A program made the translations under genes and the position numbers. This document shows, piece after piece, positions 12,333 through 22,040 of a stretch of 64,000 bases of DNA (position 1 is its first letter; every line of letters starts with the position of its first letter). Location of the stretch: NCBI GenBank assembly GCA_030770425.1, contig JASJFT010000038.1, positions 186,001 to 250,000 on the forward strand, read 5' to 3'. The notes below the pieces were generated by a model. It ran no database searches. It was not told the origin of the DNA and saw nothing but the letters and a program-made list of their open reading frames with translations. The stretch is from Darksidea phi (lineage: Eukaryota > Ascomycota > Dothideomycetes > Pleosporales > Lentitheciaceae).

Positions 12333-13043
12333 ATGGCAGACAATGTGCAACCCCCCACAAATGCGGACGCAGAAATGAACGTCGACCTAGAAGCGAACCT
12401 CGAAGCCGACCCCAACCCGGACGCGGCCCAACCGGATGCCATGAACCTTGATGGTGCAAATGATACCGAGGCACCTCAAAGGAATGGAGTCCCAGAGACG
12501 GTGCCGTTGGAAGCACGGATACCAGCGAAAAAGGATGCGACGTTGCGCGAGTTTCTCTCCAAAATGGATGACTATGCGCCTATCGTACGTCTCGTTCACG
12601 CTACGAGTTGAGACATTGCTAACCTATGTCAGATTCCAGACGCAGTCACAAACTATTATCTCACACGTGCCGGCCTACCACCGCCTCCGCAAACTTCCCC
12701 ACATCTTGCCCGCCTCCTCGCTCTCGCAACCCAGAAGTTCATTGCCGACATAGCTGCTGACGCATATCAATACTCCCGCATCCGGGCATCCAACACCACA
12801 AGTAACAATCCTATGGGTGGACTAGCTGGCGGAGCAGGACCGCAGGGTCCAGGAGCGCCAGGCGGAGGCCCCAAAGACAGTGGATCTAAAGCAAAAGATG
12901 CCAACCTAGGTGTCCCTCGACCGGGATACGGCGGTGGTGGTCAGGGTGGCCACCAAGGCCGGACTGTCCTTACTATGGAAGATCTTGGTATGGCTGTGGG
13001 CGAATACGGAGTCAACATCAAACGTGGGGAGTTCTACCGATGA
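12333..13043 (+). CDS. TAF10: Transcription initiation factor TFIID/SAGA subunit TAF10
   Basis: Histone-fold subunit shared by TFIID and SAGA, acting in RNA polymerase II initiation. Exons are 12333-12584 and 12633-13043, separated by a 48-nt intron; the product is 220 residues. The N-terminus is acidic and rich in Asn/Asp/Pro (residues 1-60). The conserved domain follows: [34 protein letters not shown], then [26 protein letters not shown] Gly/Pro-rich loop (about residues 150-190) precedes the last helix, [24 protein letters not shown]. The intron falls between Ile and Ile of YAPI/IPDA, which restores the motif exactly. The length of the glycine-rich loop is unusual compared with animal TAF10 but common in fungi. 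Confidence 0.95.
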
Positions 13044-13421
13044 ACTACGAGTATCCATGAGGCGTACGAGGGGCATGCGATGCAAAACGACGAAGAATGG
13101 AGACCAATATACCAATGACACTTACCCCAGCAGTATTCTCTCGACTTGCATCATTCCATTAGCGGGTGGCTACTAGAGCAACAGGTGCCCCTCAGTCTAC
13201 CCAGAAAGCGTCTTCGAAGTGATCATAGAACGTCGGAGTATGGTTTCCAATCCTGGGTTTCCTCATTCAAGCATCACTGGCGTTGGAGTTCGAGGTTGAA
13301 AGTTTTTAAGTTGACACCCTGGTAGATGGGCACCGCCTATTTGTACAGTACAAGTACAACCGGACGCTAGAACCCCACAAAGATACCCCAACTCCTATTA
13401 TATGCAAATCCAACGGTGCCT
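13044..13421. other. Convergent 3' region, TAF10 / mitochondrial uS19
   Basis: It carries both 3' untranslated ends. Nothing else was recognised. Confidence 0.55.
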
Positions 13422-13868
13422 TTACTTGTTCTTCGTCTGCTTGTACGTGAAGTTCTTCCGCGTCCTGCAATGCCTCGTTAGCACATCCTTCACTCTAGAT
13501 TTGCAGTTCCCATGCAGTTCCCATATCCCAAATGGCGATAATAGCTTTACTCGGAGATTTTGATGATGGTCCAAACGTACGGCGCAAATTCTCCCAGCTT
13601 GTGTCCGACCATGTCCTCCGTTATCGTGATGTCCAAGTAACTCTTGCCATTGTGTACCTGAAACTTCAACCCGACAAAGTTTGGCAGTATTGTTGCGGAG
13701 CGCGCTTGTGTCTTGATCGGCAGGACTTTCTGGCCGTGTTGCGGTCGGACGATGGGGAGACTGGTAGGTTAGGGAAGGTTGCGACACTGCGCTTTCGACT
13801 CGAACTTACGGAACTATGTTCGGTCCTTTCCACACAGATCGCGAGCAAAGAGCACGTGTAGGGAACAT
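13422..13868 (-). CDS. RSM19: Mitochondrial small ribosomal subunit protein uS19
   Basis: Component of the mitoribosomal small-subunit head. It is missed by simple ORF scanning because it is a 93-residue protein on three exons: 13868-13810, 13760-13581 and 13464-13422 (introns of 49 and 116 nt). The spliced product begins [19 protein letters not shown] and continues [44 protein letters not shown] and [13 protein letters not shown]. These are the uS19 signatures (RSVWKGP, TRSATI-like, [15 protein letters not shown]). Both splice junctions fall inside conserved motifs and restore them. It is transcribed divergently from MRE11, 274 bp away. Confidence 0.95.
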
Positions 13869-14142
13869 TGTTGTTGCTGTGGAGGAAGTGAGTTCGGTGT
13901 TGTGTGACCAAATCGACTCAGATGCTTATGTAATGTCAAGCGGTGATTACTCACGTGACAACGAGATTGTCTGCCTAGACGCGACGCGTTCAACCGTTTG
14001 TCCCCTATGCTGCGGTCATCTTCACTACTGTATAAGAGGGACTGAAAGGGAGCGCATGGGATTTATTAAGCGCTGACACTCCCGCGCCTGCAATACAATC
14101 ACTCCACGCATCGACTGTGTCACTCTACACGAATAGCCCACC
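13869..14142. promoter_or_regulatory. Short divergent promoter shared by RSM19 (-) and MRE11 (+)
   Basis: Only 274 bp separate the two start codons, so both promoters must overlap. No TATA box is clear. A TATTAAG-like AT run occurs at about 14061-14070. Confidence 0.5.
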
Positions 14143-16517
14143 ATGCCGCCCCGAGCCCTAGGTAGTTCACCCCACAAACTAGGAGAAACCACTCGTTGAC
14201 GGCTTAATGACAGATGCTGCCAATACCATCCGCATCCTTGTAGCTACAGACAGCCATGTTGGTTACAACGAGCGCGATGCGTACCGCAAAGACGACAGCT
14301 GGCGTACCTTTCACGAAGTAATGTGTCTCGCTAAAAATCATGATGTGGATATGGTGCTTCATGGAGGAGACCTCTTTCACGAAAATAAGCCTTCGAGAGC
14401 GGCCATGTACCATGTCACGCAGTCGCTGCGCATGAATTGCTTAGGAGACAAACCGTGTGAGCTGGAAATGCTGAGCGATGCAACTGAGAACTTTGGCGGT
14501 GTCTTCGACCATGTCAATTATGAAGATCCTGATATCAACGTTGCGATTCCAGTGTTTGCAATACATGGAAACCATGACGATCCGTCTGGGGAGGGTTCGT
14601 ATTCTCCACTAGATCTGCTGCAGGCTTCGGGTTTGGTCAACTATTATGGGCGGACGTCACAGGTTGATAAGATCGAGATCAAGCCGGTACTCCTTCAGAA
14701 GGGCAATACAAAGTTGGCATTGTACGGGCTGAGCAACGTCCGCGACGAGCGGCTGTTCCATACTTGGCGGGATGGGAAGGTCAAATTCTTCCAGCCCACT
14801 GTGCAGAAGGACGACTGGTTCAACCTCATGAGCATCCATCAGAACCACGTTGCGCATACCCAGACCAGCTACCTTCCAGAAAACTTTCTGCCGGACTGGC
14901 TAGACCTCGTCGTCTGGGGCCATGAGCACGAATGCCTCATCGACCCAAGGGAGAACCCTGAGATGGGCTTCAAAGTTATGCAGCCCGGTTCATCAATTGC
15001 AACATCGCTTATGCCCGGAGAAGCTGTGGCGAAACATGTCGCAATTCTCAGCGTCACCGGCAAGGAGTTCACATCCGAACCTGTCCGGCTTAAGACCGTG
15101 CGACCGTTCATTATGAAGGAGATCGTCCTTAAGGATGAGCCAGAGATCAAACAGAAGGAGCTCTGGCGGCTGACTGATAACCGCTCGAAGATCACGACAC
15201 ACCTCACCAAGATCGTGGAGGGGATGATTGAAGAAGCAAAGAGGGAGTGGCTTGAGCTACAAGATGACCGAGAGGAGGGAGTTGACATCGAAGTGCCGCT
15301 GCCCCTGGTGCGTCTGCGGGTTGAATATACTGCCCCTGATCCCGGCGAATTCCACTGCGAAAATCCCCAGCGCTTTTCGAATCGATTCCAAAACAGGGTT
15401 GCAAACACCAGTGACGTCGTGCAATATTACCGCAAAAAGAAGACAGCGTCTCGTGAGAAATCGACCCTTCGTTCGTAGAAAGTCGTCACGCTAATGCACA
15501 AGCAGGTACTACGAAAGGCAATGTCGATCTTCCAGATGAATCGACCCTAGCACAGTTGACACCAGATACTGTGAAGGTGGACAAGCTCGTAAAAGAATTC
15601 CTAGCCGCCCAGTCGCTTACTATACTGCCACAAAACTCTTTTGGAGACGCTGTGGCCCAGTTCGTCGATAAAGATGACAAGCATGCCATGGAGATGTTTG
15701 TTGAGGATAGTCTTAAGACGCAGTTAAGGCACCTGATGAGCGCTAACGACGTTGATGAAGATGAGATCACGCACGAGATGGAGCAATACAAGACTCAGTT
15801 AGAAACCATGTTTGCCTCCGGTCAAATGAAGAAGAAGGCAAGTATTCTTATCCACCGTGGGAAGTTTCTAATGGGCAATAGCGGAAAACAAAGTACAAAC
15901 CGAAGCCTGAACTGTGGGACAGCGAGATTGATGGGCCATGGGAGGATGAACCCGGTGCCCTTATCTACATCGATGGCGAAGAGGATGAAGCTGAAGATGA
16001 CCCGCCATCGAGTCGGGCAAAGAAACCGGTTGCTCGAGGTAGGGACGGCAAAGCAGCCGGCACCACGCGCCAGACCACAGCAGCAACGAAGAAGGCCCCT
16101 GTTTCCAAGAAAGCTCCTGCTGCGAAAGGAGGTCGAGGCAAGAAGAAAATTATTGAAGAAGAGGAGAGCGACGTAGACGAAGATGGAGACGCAATCATGA
16201 TTAGCAGTGGCAATGACGACGAGTCCGATGAGGACCTCTTTGTGAGGCAACGTCCAGCAGCAAAGAAGGCTGCAGCAAAAGCTCCAGCACGCGCAAAATC
16301 CCCCGCCAAGAAGACACCTGCGAGCCGAGCGAAAGCATCGGCGACCAAGCAGACTACACTCAATTTCCCGCAGCCGTCTACTCAGCGTAGTCAGGCTCCA
16401 AGGGCCGCAGCGCCACGGGCAACGAAGAAGGCCCAGGAAATTAGTGAGGAGGAGATATCCGACGATGAGGATGCATTCGAGCCCGCCCCATCATCGAGAA
16501 CTACGCGGAGGAGATGA
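14143..16517 (+). CDS. MRE11: Double-strand-break repair nuclease Mre11
   Basis: Catalytic subunit of the Mre11-Rad50-Nbs1 complex, a Mn2+-dependent nuclease that processes DNA breaks. Exons are 14143-14161, 14214-15452, 15506-15837 and 15882-16517; the product is 741 residues. The phosphoesterase motifs are all present: ATDSHVGYNERD, LHGGDLFHENKPSR, AIHGNHDDPSG, MSIHQNHVAH and VVWGHEHEC. The capping domain ends with ENPQRFSNRFQNRVANTSDVVQYYRKK. The C-terminus is lysine/alanine-rich with acidic patches (ISSGNDDESDEDLF) and ends in TTRRR, as in other Mre11 tails that bind DNA. The third intron (15838-15881) has a GC donor. Splice junctions are supported by continuous homology (KKTASR/TTKGNVDL and MKKK/RKTKYKPKPELWD). 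Confidence 0.97.
15838..15881 (+). other. GC-AG intron in MRE11
   Basis: Donor AAG/GCAAGT and acceptor AATAG, 44 nt, with a TTTCTAATG branch-point-like sequence. A GT donor one codon further (A/GTATTC) would leave the wrong phase. Only the GC donor joins MKKK to RKTKYKPKPELWD in frame. Confidence 0.8.
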
Positions 16518-18084
16518 AGAGCTAGCGTCCAAGGCGCCAACCTAGTGACGCAGTGGGTTTGACATAGATCTAGCATAGCAATGGCGTTCATGAAGACATT
16601 TATTCGGCCAAGATATATGCGGGTAGTATGAAAATTCTTTAGCGGGTTATCCGTCACAATACACGTCATTGGCGCCGTTTGCTGCGCGCCTCTTTCAACT
16701 CTGGTGCTGCAGACAATTCACCGATTCCACCCTGCTCGGCTTCATATGTTCCATAACTTTTCCTCCTAAAAAATATTATTCCCGGGTACCGGTGGCCCTT
16801 TGATGCTACGAATCTGAGCGAGACTTAGTGTAAAATGTTGCTTCGTCATACTCTGCAACGAATCTATGGTTTCTTGAGGTTGCAAGACTTGTTGATCTGA
16901 AGGCGACGTGGAGTTTGCCTTGCGCGCCTTGAGTCGGGCCAGCCAGGCGCTCTTATATTACTAAAAGTATACTTTACCCTCTGTTCGTTTAATTTCTACG
17001 CTATAAGAAATTACCTATTGCTTGCGCCTGTGTGGTGTTGCACGGGAAAGACAGATGGGAAATATGCGGCTTGTTAAAGTGAGTTCGGCTTCTCGGCATA
17101 TATAGCGCATATTTCAATTCAAACATCCACGTACATGTAATTATATAATTCTGATAAAAGAGAAGGCAGAGAGAGAATGCGAGCGGTATGTATCTAGCCC
17201 TATTATTCAGGCTACAAGGCGCTTGTGAATATGGATACGAATACGACCCTTGAAATACAATGTTTCGAACCCAAGATCGTGTGTACTCATCTCCATATAT
17301 TTCTTCTTGACCCGCATCAATGAGTGGGTCCATGTGTAGTGAAATTTCAGTGCTGGTCTTCAGATATATATAGTTTATTATTGGAATACAAACCCCCTAC
17401 AATAGCATAGTTGCGCAGTGCAGCTTTTCTCCGGAAAAAAAAATCCCCAAAATAAATTGAGTGGAAAACGTGTGCTCTCCAATACACACATTTCCTTTGT
17501 TACGTACCTGTTGGAATAGCTGTGGGTTTCTAAAGACTCTAAGTGAGCACCAGAAGGCTGAGATGGCCGCGCTTGTGTTCGTAGAACGGAAGCGGTGAGG
17601 TATACTAAAGTCAACAGGCCATCTTTGGATAATGATGAAGTGGGCGTGTAAATGTAAGGGGCAGAAAGGAGTAGAGTTTTGGATTCGCGTTTAAGTACAC
17701 TCAAATTGCCTGCCTTAGTTGTCTGCTTTCAAAACGAAGCTGCCCGTCTGCTACTATTAACATTTTTTAAGGCGCTGAATTGTAGGAAAATTCACTTACG
17801 TGTACCCCTTTTATATATGTAACTACGGTAGAGCTTCTTGCGGGTATTATGTACATAGAAGGTTTGTACGACGCCTCCTCAGTTAAATCGCCGGTCCGTG
17901 CATGTGGCACAGCCGATGCCGAAGTAATATATTTACCCCTTATGCTGTCAAATTGACCTTGCGCAGACTCTCATCTCACCTCACCTCTTCCTCCCTGATG
18001 CCCTTCTCCGTTGGAGAACTGTAGCCTAGGGAAAAGTACTTACAACGCCGGGGGTTGCCCTCATCTCTGGATCCGCATATCTAG
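16518..18084. other. AT-rich gene-free stretch left of the P450 pseudogene
   Basis: About 1.5 kb with no supported gene. The segment 16960-17850 is strongly AT-rich and full of TATA-like runs. Short frames at 17001-17333 and 17378-17704 look random. Confidence 0.6.
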
Positions 18085-18938
18085 GCAGAACTGTCCACTA
18101 ACATCGCTCCAGGATCAATGAGCTGTGCAAGCAAGGCATAGTAGAACTTCCACCTTCGCAGTATGCTGCTATCTGAATTCTATTGCAGCCAATGCCAAAG
18201 CAACGGAGCTGCAGAAATATGTCGACCAGCCCCCGCCAGACGCCAACGTCTACCTCGCATTCAAGGACCTGTACGCCGAATTTGGCGAGACAGAGATGCC
18301 CCTCATGGACTACTGGCCCTCTATCCTGCGCTCCAGGTTGTCTACGATTTCGTCCAAAGCACAATGTAGACAAGACCGAGCAGATTGGGAAATCTTTGTT
18401 GGCAATTACCGGAGGACCGGGTATGATTTCTATGAACGGAGACGAATGGAAGACCTGGCAGAGCTTGTTCAACCCTGGGTTTGGCGCAGCCAGCATGACG
18501 GAAAATGCCCCGCGCATCGTTCATTGCGTGCAATTGTTCTGCGACAAGCTGAAGGATAAGGCTACTCAGCTAAAGTATTCTGTCTCGACGACTAACTACG
18601 CGGTTTACCATGGACGTAATTATCAAGGTGACACTGTCAGTCCACTTCCCTACACACAAATGCCTGGGCTAACATCTTTTAGCGACGCTGACTTCGACTA
18701 CCAACGAGCTGAACACGTACTGGCAACCGCGCTTGGCTATATTACCCGCTAGCACTCGTTCTGGAATCCGCGTATTCTGATGCATCTACTACGATCTTTG
18801 ACCCAGATGTACTATGGCCGTGTGATGAACACATACATCCACGAGGAGCTGGAGAAGCGATTCAATGAGCTGAAGTCGTCGCCTGACCAGCCAAAAGCTC
18901 GAGGCAAATCCCTCATGGCGCTCGCTCTTGATGCATAT
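18085..18938 (+). pseudogene. Cytochrome P450 pseudogene, 5' part
   Basis: Remains of a haem-thiolate monooxygenase. Recognisable pieces in three frames are TEMPLMDYWP, then YPALQVVYDF, then KTEQIGKSLLAITGGPGMIS, NGDEWKTWQSLFNPGFG (C-helix region) and IVHCVQLFCDKLKD. A decayed stretch with FTMDV-like codons and a degenerate intron near 18640-18681 follows. It continues DFDYQRAEHVLATALGYITR, where a TAG replaces the expected Trp codon at about 18750. The last piece is SFWNPRILMHLLRSL, MYYGRVMNTYIHEELEKRFNELKSSPDQ, ending LALDAY. The N-terminal membrane anchor is not found. Frameshifts plus the nonsense codon mean it cannot encode an enzyme. It continues after the insertion at 20158. The limits are approximate. 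Confidence 0.9.
18924..18938 (+). repeat. 15-bp target-site duplication, left copy
   Basis: GCTCTTGATGCATAT, identical to 20143-20157. It encodes LDAY of the P450; removing one copy and the DNA between them restores the P450 reading ALDAYMVQNAAKG. Confidence 0.92.
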
Positions 18939-19245
18939 TTGATTTGGATTTGCATAGTGGGAGTCTCTTTAGAAGGTCCGTACGAAACATAGTAGGAGTT
19001 TGTACATAGTAGAGGTACTATACCCACACCTTATACACGATAATAGAGCTATAGAGCTGTATATAGTACTGTCGATCGTAAGCGACGAGGTGATGTTTCG
19101 AATATTAAGGCGCTGGACGAGAAATAATATATAATACCGAACCATAGAGCGTTAGGAGACTAATAGCGGTAGCGAGGAGTTAGTATACTAATACTACTAC
19201 CTATAGTATAAAAATTGCCCGCGATGATACTAGTATCCTACTTAT

Positions 19246-19311
19246 ATCTATCTCTTATCCTTAGCTAGCTTCCTTACTACATCTATCCCTTATCCTTAGC
19301 TAGCTTCCTTA
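19246..19311. repeat. Tandem 35-bp duplication inside the insertion
   Basis: Two consecutive units, 19246-19280 and 19281 onward, share ATCTATCYCTTATCCTTAGC followed by TAGCTTCCTTA. The match fades about 31 bases into the second unit. It is part of the RIP-like AT-rich core. Confidence 0.8.
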
Positions 19312-20086
19312 TATTAATACCTACCAACCATATATCTTCGCTAACGATCGTTCGCCTAGTCCTTTAGTAGGACCTTTAGTAGGAACTAGAGTAGAATAGG
19401 CTATTCGAGTATAGCGCTCTAAACCTTTCAAATATCGCGGCGGAGCGTCCCCGGCGCTACAGGCGGGAGGTACTACCGATAGGGCTCCTTAATTATAATA
19501 ATTATTAGTATAAAACTAACTATACGTTAGATATGTTCGAGGGAACGAGCGGCGATAGGATTCTCGTATAGCTATTAGTAGTTACCTATAATATATTCCT
19601 GTCTGAGGCCCTATATAACGAGGATAGGTATTTTGTTAAGAGGCAGCTATACCGTCTACGTAGGCTAGAGGACAAGCTTATACAGGGAAGACCGTTTAGG
19701 AGGAAGGAATTAGCCTTCTTAGTAGACTATTAAAGGAACTAATACCTAACGTATAAGATGGAGCTGGTATCCATAGTAGATACGATACGAACGATAGCGT
19801 AGGGGTTACATCGAATACGGAGGAACTGGTAGGGATAAGTAGGACGGACGACGGGGATACCTAGCTAGAGAGGCTACCGGTGAGTGGAGGACTAAGAAGT
19901 GGCCTGGCGTAGGTTACCTTACTATCGTTGTTAGTAGAGGGTTCGGCGTTGTCGGCGCGTTTAACTGTCTGTATATATTATTAGTGAATTAGGAGCTATC
20001 ATTATCCTATAGTTGCTGCCTGTTGCGTGAGATGTCGAAACATTGAAATACAATGAGGTGATTAGAATCACGAAAAACACAGCCAG

Positions 20087-20135
20087 CCCAGGAGCCAACG
20101 TGACGTCACGCCGGGTAGTGGCCCAAGCTCCTGGG
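20087..20135. repeat. Hairpin with central CRE-like palindrome at the insertion edge
   Basis: CCCAGGAGC (20087-20095) is the exact reverse complement of GCTCCTGGG (20127-20135). The loop contains the perfect 12-bp palindrome CGTGACGTCACG (20099-20110), which includes TGACGTCA, the classical bZIP/CREB site. It lies at the presumed 5' end of the element. Confidence 0.8.
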
Positions 20136-20142
20136 GGAGGGG

Positions 20143-20157
20143 GCTCTTGATGCATAT
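20143..20157 (+). repeat. 15-bp target-site duplication, right copy
   Basis: Identical to 18924-18938. The bases flanking the two copies differ (C versus G before, T versus A after), so the duplication is exactly 15 bp. Confidence 0.92.
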
Positions 20158-20949
20158 ATGGTCCAGAATGCGGCTAAAGGCATTGACAGTAAAGCGAAGC
20201 TAGATGATCACTTTGCCGAATACGCAACCCATCAGATCCGACTATTTCTGTTCGCGGGAAACGATACCATGTCATCGAGCATCGTATACACATATCATCT
20301 ACTCTCCAGAAATACTGAAGCCCTCAACAAACTTTGTAACGAGCATAACCAAATTTTCGGAAGTGATGCCTCCAAAGCCGCCAGCTTGCTAAAGGACAGA
20401 CCGACGCTCTTGAATCCATGTCGCTACACGCTGGCCGTTATCAAGGAGACGTTGCGTCTATACACGCCAGCATCAACCATGCCTTCTCTGCACCCTAGCA
20501 TTATCATCGCTGACGAATAACGCCTATCCAATGGATCACATTGGCGCCGCACTCATCCACCCGCCGTCCATACAAGTACCCGTGTCTGGCCCCGTCTGTT
20601 GGAATCCTTACCGGAATGTTTTCTCGTTAACTCCAGCCATGAGCTGTATCTAAATCCCGCCGCTTACCGTCCCTTTGAGCAGGGCCCTAGATCTTGTATC
20701 GGGAAAACGCTTGTCTATACAGAAACGAAGACCGTGCCGGTTATGACTGTGAGGACGTTCAAGATTACACCAGCGTATGAGGAGTGGGATGCGTTGCCTA
20801 TGAAGGATGGCTGGTTTTCAAGGCTGGGTAAGCGAGCGGATGTGTTCAAGGGAGCACCGGAGGCGGTGCAGGGGGGCCGCGTGTACCAGGCGGGAACGCA
20901 TGCTGCTGATGGTTATCCGTGCCGAGTAGAGCTGGGGGAAAAGGATTGA
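20158..20949 (+). pseudogene. Cytochrome P450 pseudogene, 3' part
   Basis: Continuation of the P450 after the insertion. It shows the I-helix oxygen-binding motif LFLFAGNDTMSSS, the K-helix ExxR in AVIKETLRLY, and the haem-binding loop FEQGPRSCIG with the cysteine ligand present. A stop (TAA) near 20518-20520 and a frame change follow TIIADE-like residues, and the PERF region is altered (LPECFLVNSSHELY). The open frame 20599-20949 encodes the intact haem loop and C-terminus. The catalytic residues survive although the gene is broken, so the loss may be fairly recent. Confidence 0.9.
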
Positions 20950-22040
20950 AATCTCGGTGCGGGCGGTTGACCATGGCGTATCTTACATTCTATTCCTGTT
21001 ATAGGTTGCAAGAAGTAGTCTTCTCCAAGCATTAAACATGTTCATGGGCCGTGCTTGATAGTATGAGCGGATTCTGTATTACGAGAGTAATGCGGCCAAG
21101 TCCCTTAGGCCTGGCCGGATTTACACGTGCGTATCTGTTCATCATCATAGCGAATGCCTACGGGATCATTCCCGTGGCTTTGGTCAATGCTGAGAGATTC
21201 CTTCAGCTGCTCAACTCGAAGTCTTCCACAGCTGACGATGATTAATTCCTCCTCTTTTGCTGTTTACTACTAGCGGATGTGCTTAATACTAATTGCTAGG
21301 AAGAGATAGAAGATGCAGCACGATCGCACTCGGACAGACTCTTCATTTGTCTCTCACTCACCGTAGGAGCGTAGGGGCGTAGGTGCCTAAGCTGCCGCTT
21401 AGCTCAATCCTGTCTGTCTGTATGTGCTGCTCTCCGTATCCCATTCGCTTGCATGCTGTGCGAGCGGCGTGTCAGTCGGCAACCTGACCGCCGAGCGGCA
21501 TCCACTACACCTTCCCTCTTTCAAACGCCTGCAACAGGCAGTTGCACTTATGTCCTGGATCCACTGCTCCGACCCCACGATGCTTTCTGTCCAGCCTTCC
21601 TTGCTCTTCTAATGTCTTCGTCGTCACTTTCCATCATGCCCGCTTCCATGCCGGGGAAGAGCGCTGGGAAGTCCCCTATATCCTTCCAGTGGACGGCGCC
21701 CTTTCTCCTCTTCCCCAACACACTCATTTGCCATCTTCTTGTTCCGCCCATCTTCTTCATTGCTGCTCTTCGGCTTTTGGATAGTCGCACACTCGTTGTT
21801 CTCTCTGCACGTTGTCACCCACTTGAGGTATGGTGCCATCCCCTACTGCAAGCTCCACTACCAATGCAGCACTTATGAGCAACTAGTGCATAGTCTTGAC
21901 TGACAATAGCAGAATATTCGCATCATAACCATCTCACGCTTCGCTGCTTCTTTGGCCCGGACTTCATTTGGACACTTACAGCCGCCACGTTACCACAACG
22001 AAGACACATTTTGTGCCCAACGGGGTGCCAGTCGCCTGCC
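20950..22040. other. Intergenic between the P450 remnant and the 4E-binding-like gene
   Basis: No gene is supported. The final 200 bp before 22041 form the leader of the next gene. The overlapping frames at 21424-21878 have no recognisable content. Confidence 0.55.

Larger units (their letters stand above)
18939..20142 (-). mobile_element. RIP-scarred insertion in the P450, likely a truncated non-LTR retrotransposon
   Basis: This 1204-bp segment is bounded by a perfect 15-bp direct duplication, so it arrived by insertion. Its core (about 19020-19960) is poor in CpA/TpG and rich in TpA, the visible signature of repeat-induced point mutation. No intact protein remains. There are no long terminal repeats or terminal inverted repeats. 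A variable-length target duplication of 15 bp plus a short simple tail at one end (two GATTTG units on the + strand at 18941-18952, that is CAAATC on the minus strand) fits a LINE-like element inserted in minus orientation. The opposite end (20087-20135) has a hairpin around a 12-bp palindrome. Family assignment is inference; no reverse transcriptase motif survives. Confidence 0.7.

Noticed and set aside
13532..13861. 109-codon + strand open frame
   Set aside because: Antisense to mitochondrial uS19, whose spliced minus-strand protein is clearly conserved.
15841..15881. GT-AG intron starting at 15841 in MRE11
   Set aside because: It leaves phase 1 against a phase-0 exon, so the conserved KTKYKPKPELWD would be out of frame; the GC donor at 15838 resolves it.
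18939..20142. Insertion as a Helitron or a DNA transposon
   Set aside because: A 15-bp target duplication excludes Helitrons. No terminal inverted repeats exist at the boundaries; the hairpin is internal to one end only.
21051..21245. 64-codon frame after the P450
   Set aside because: No signal, motif or splice support.
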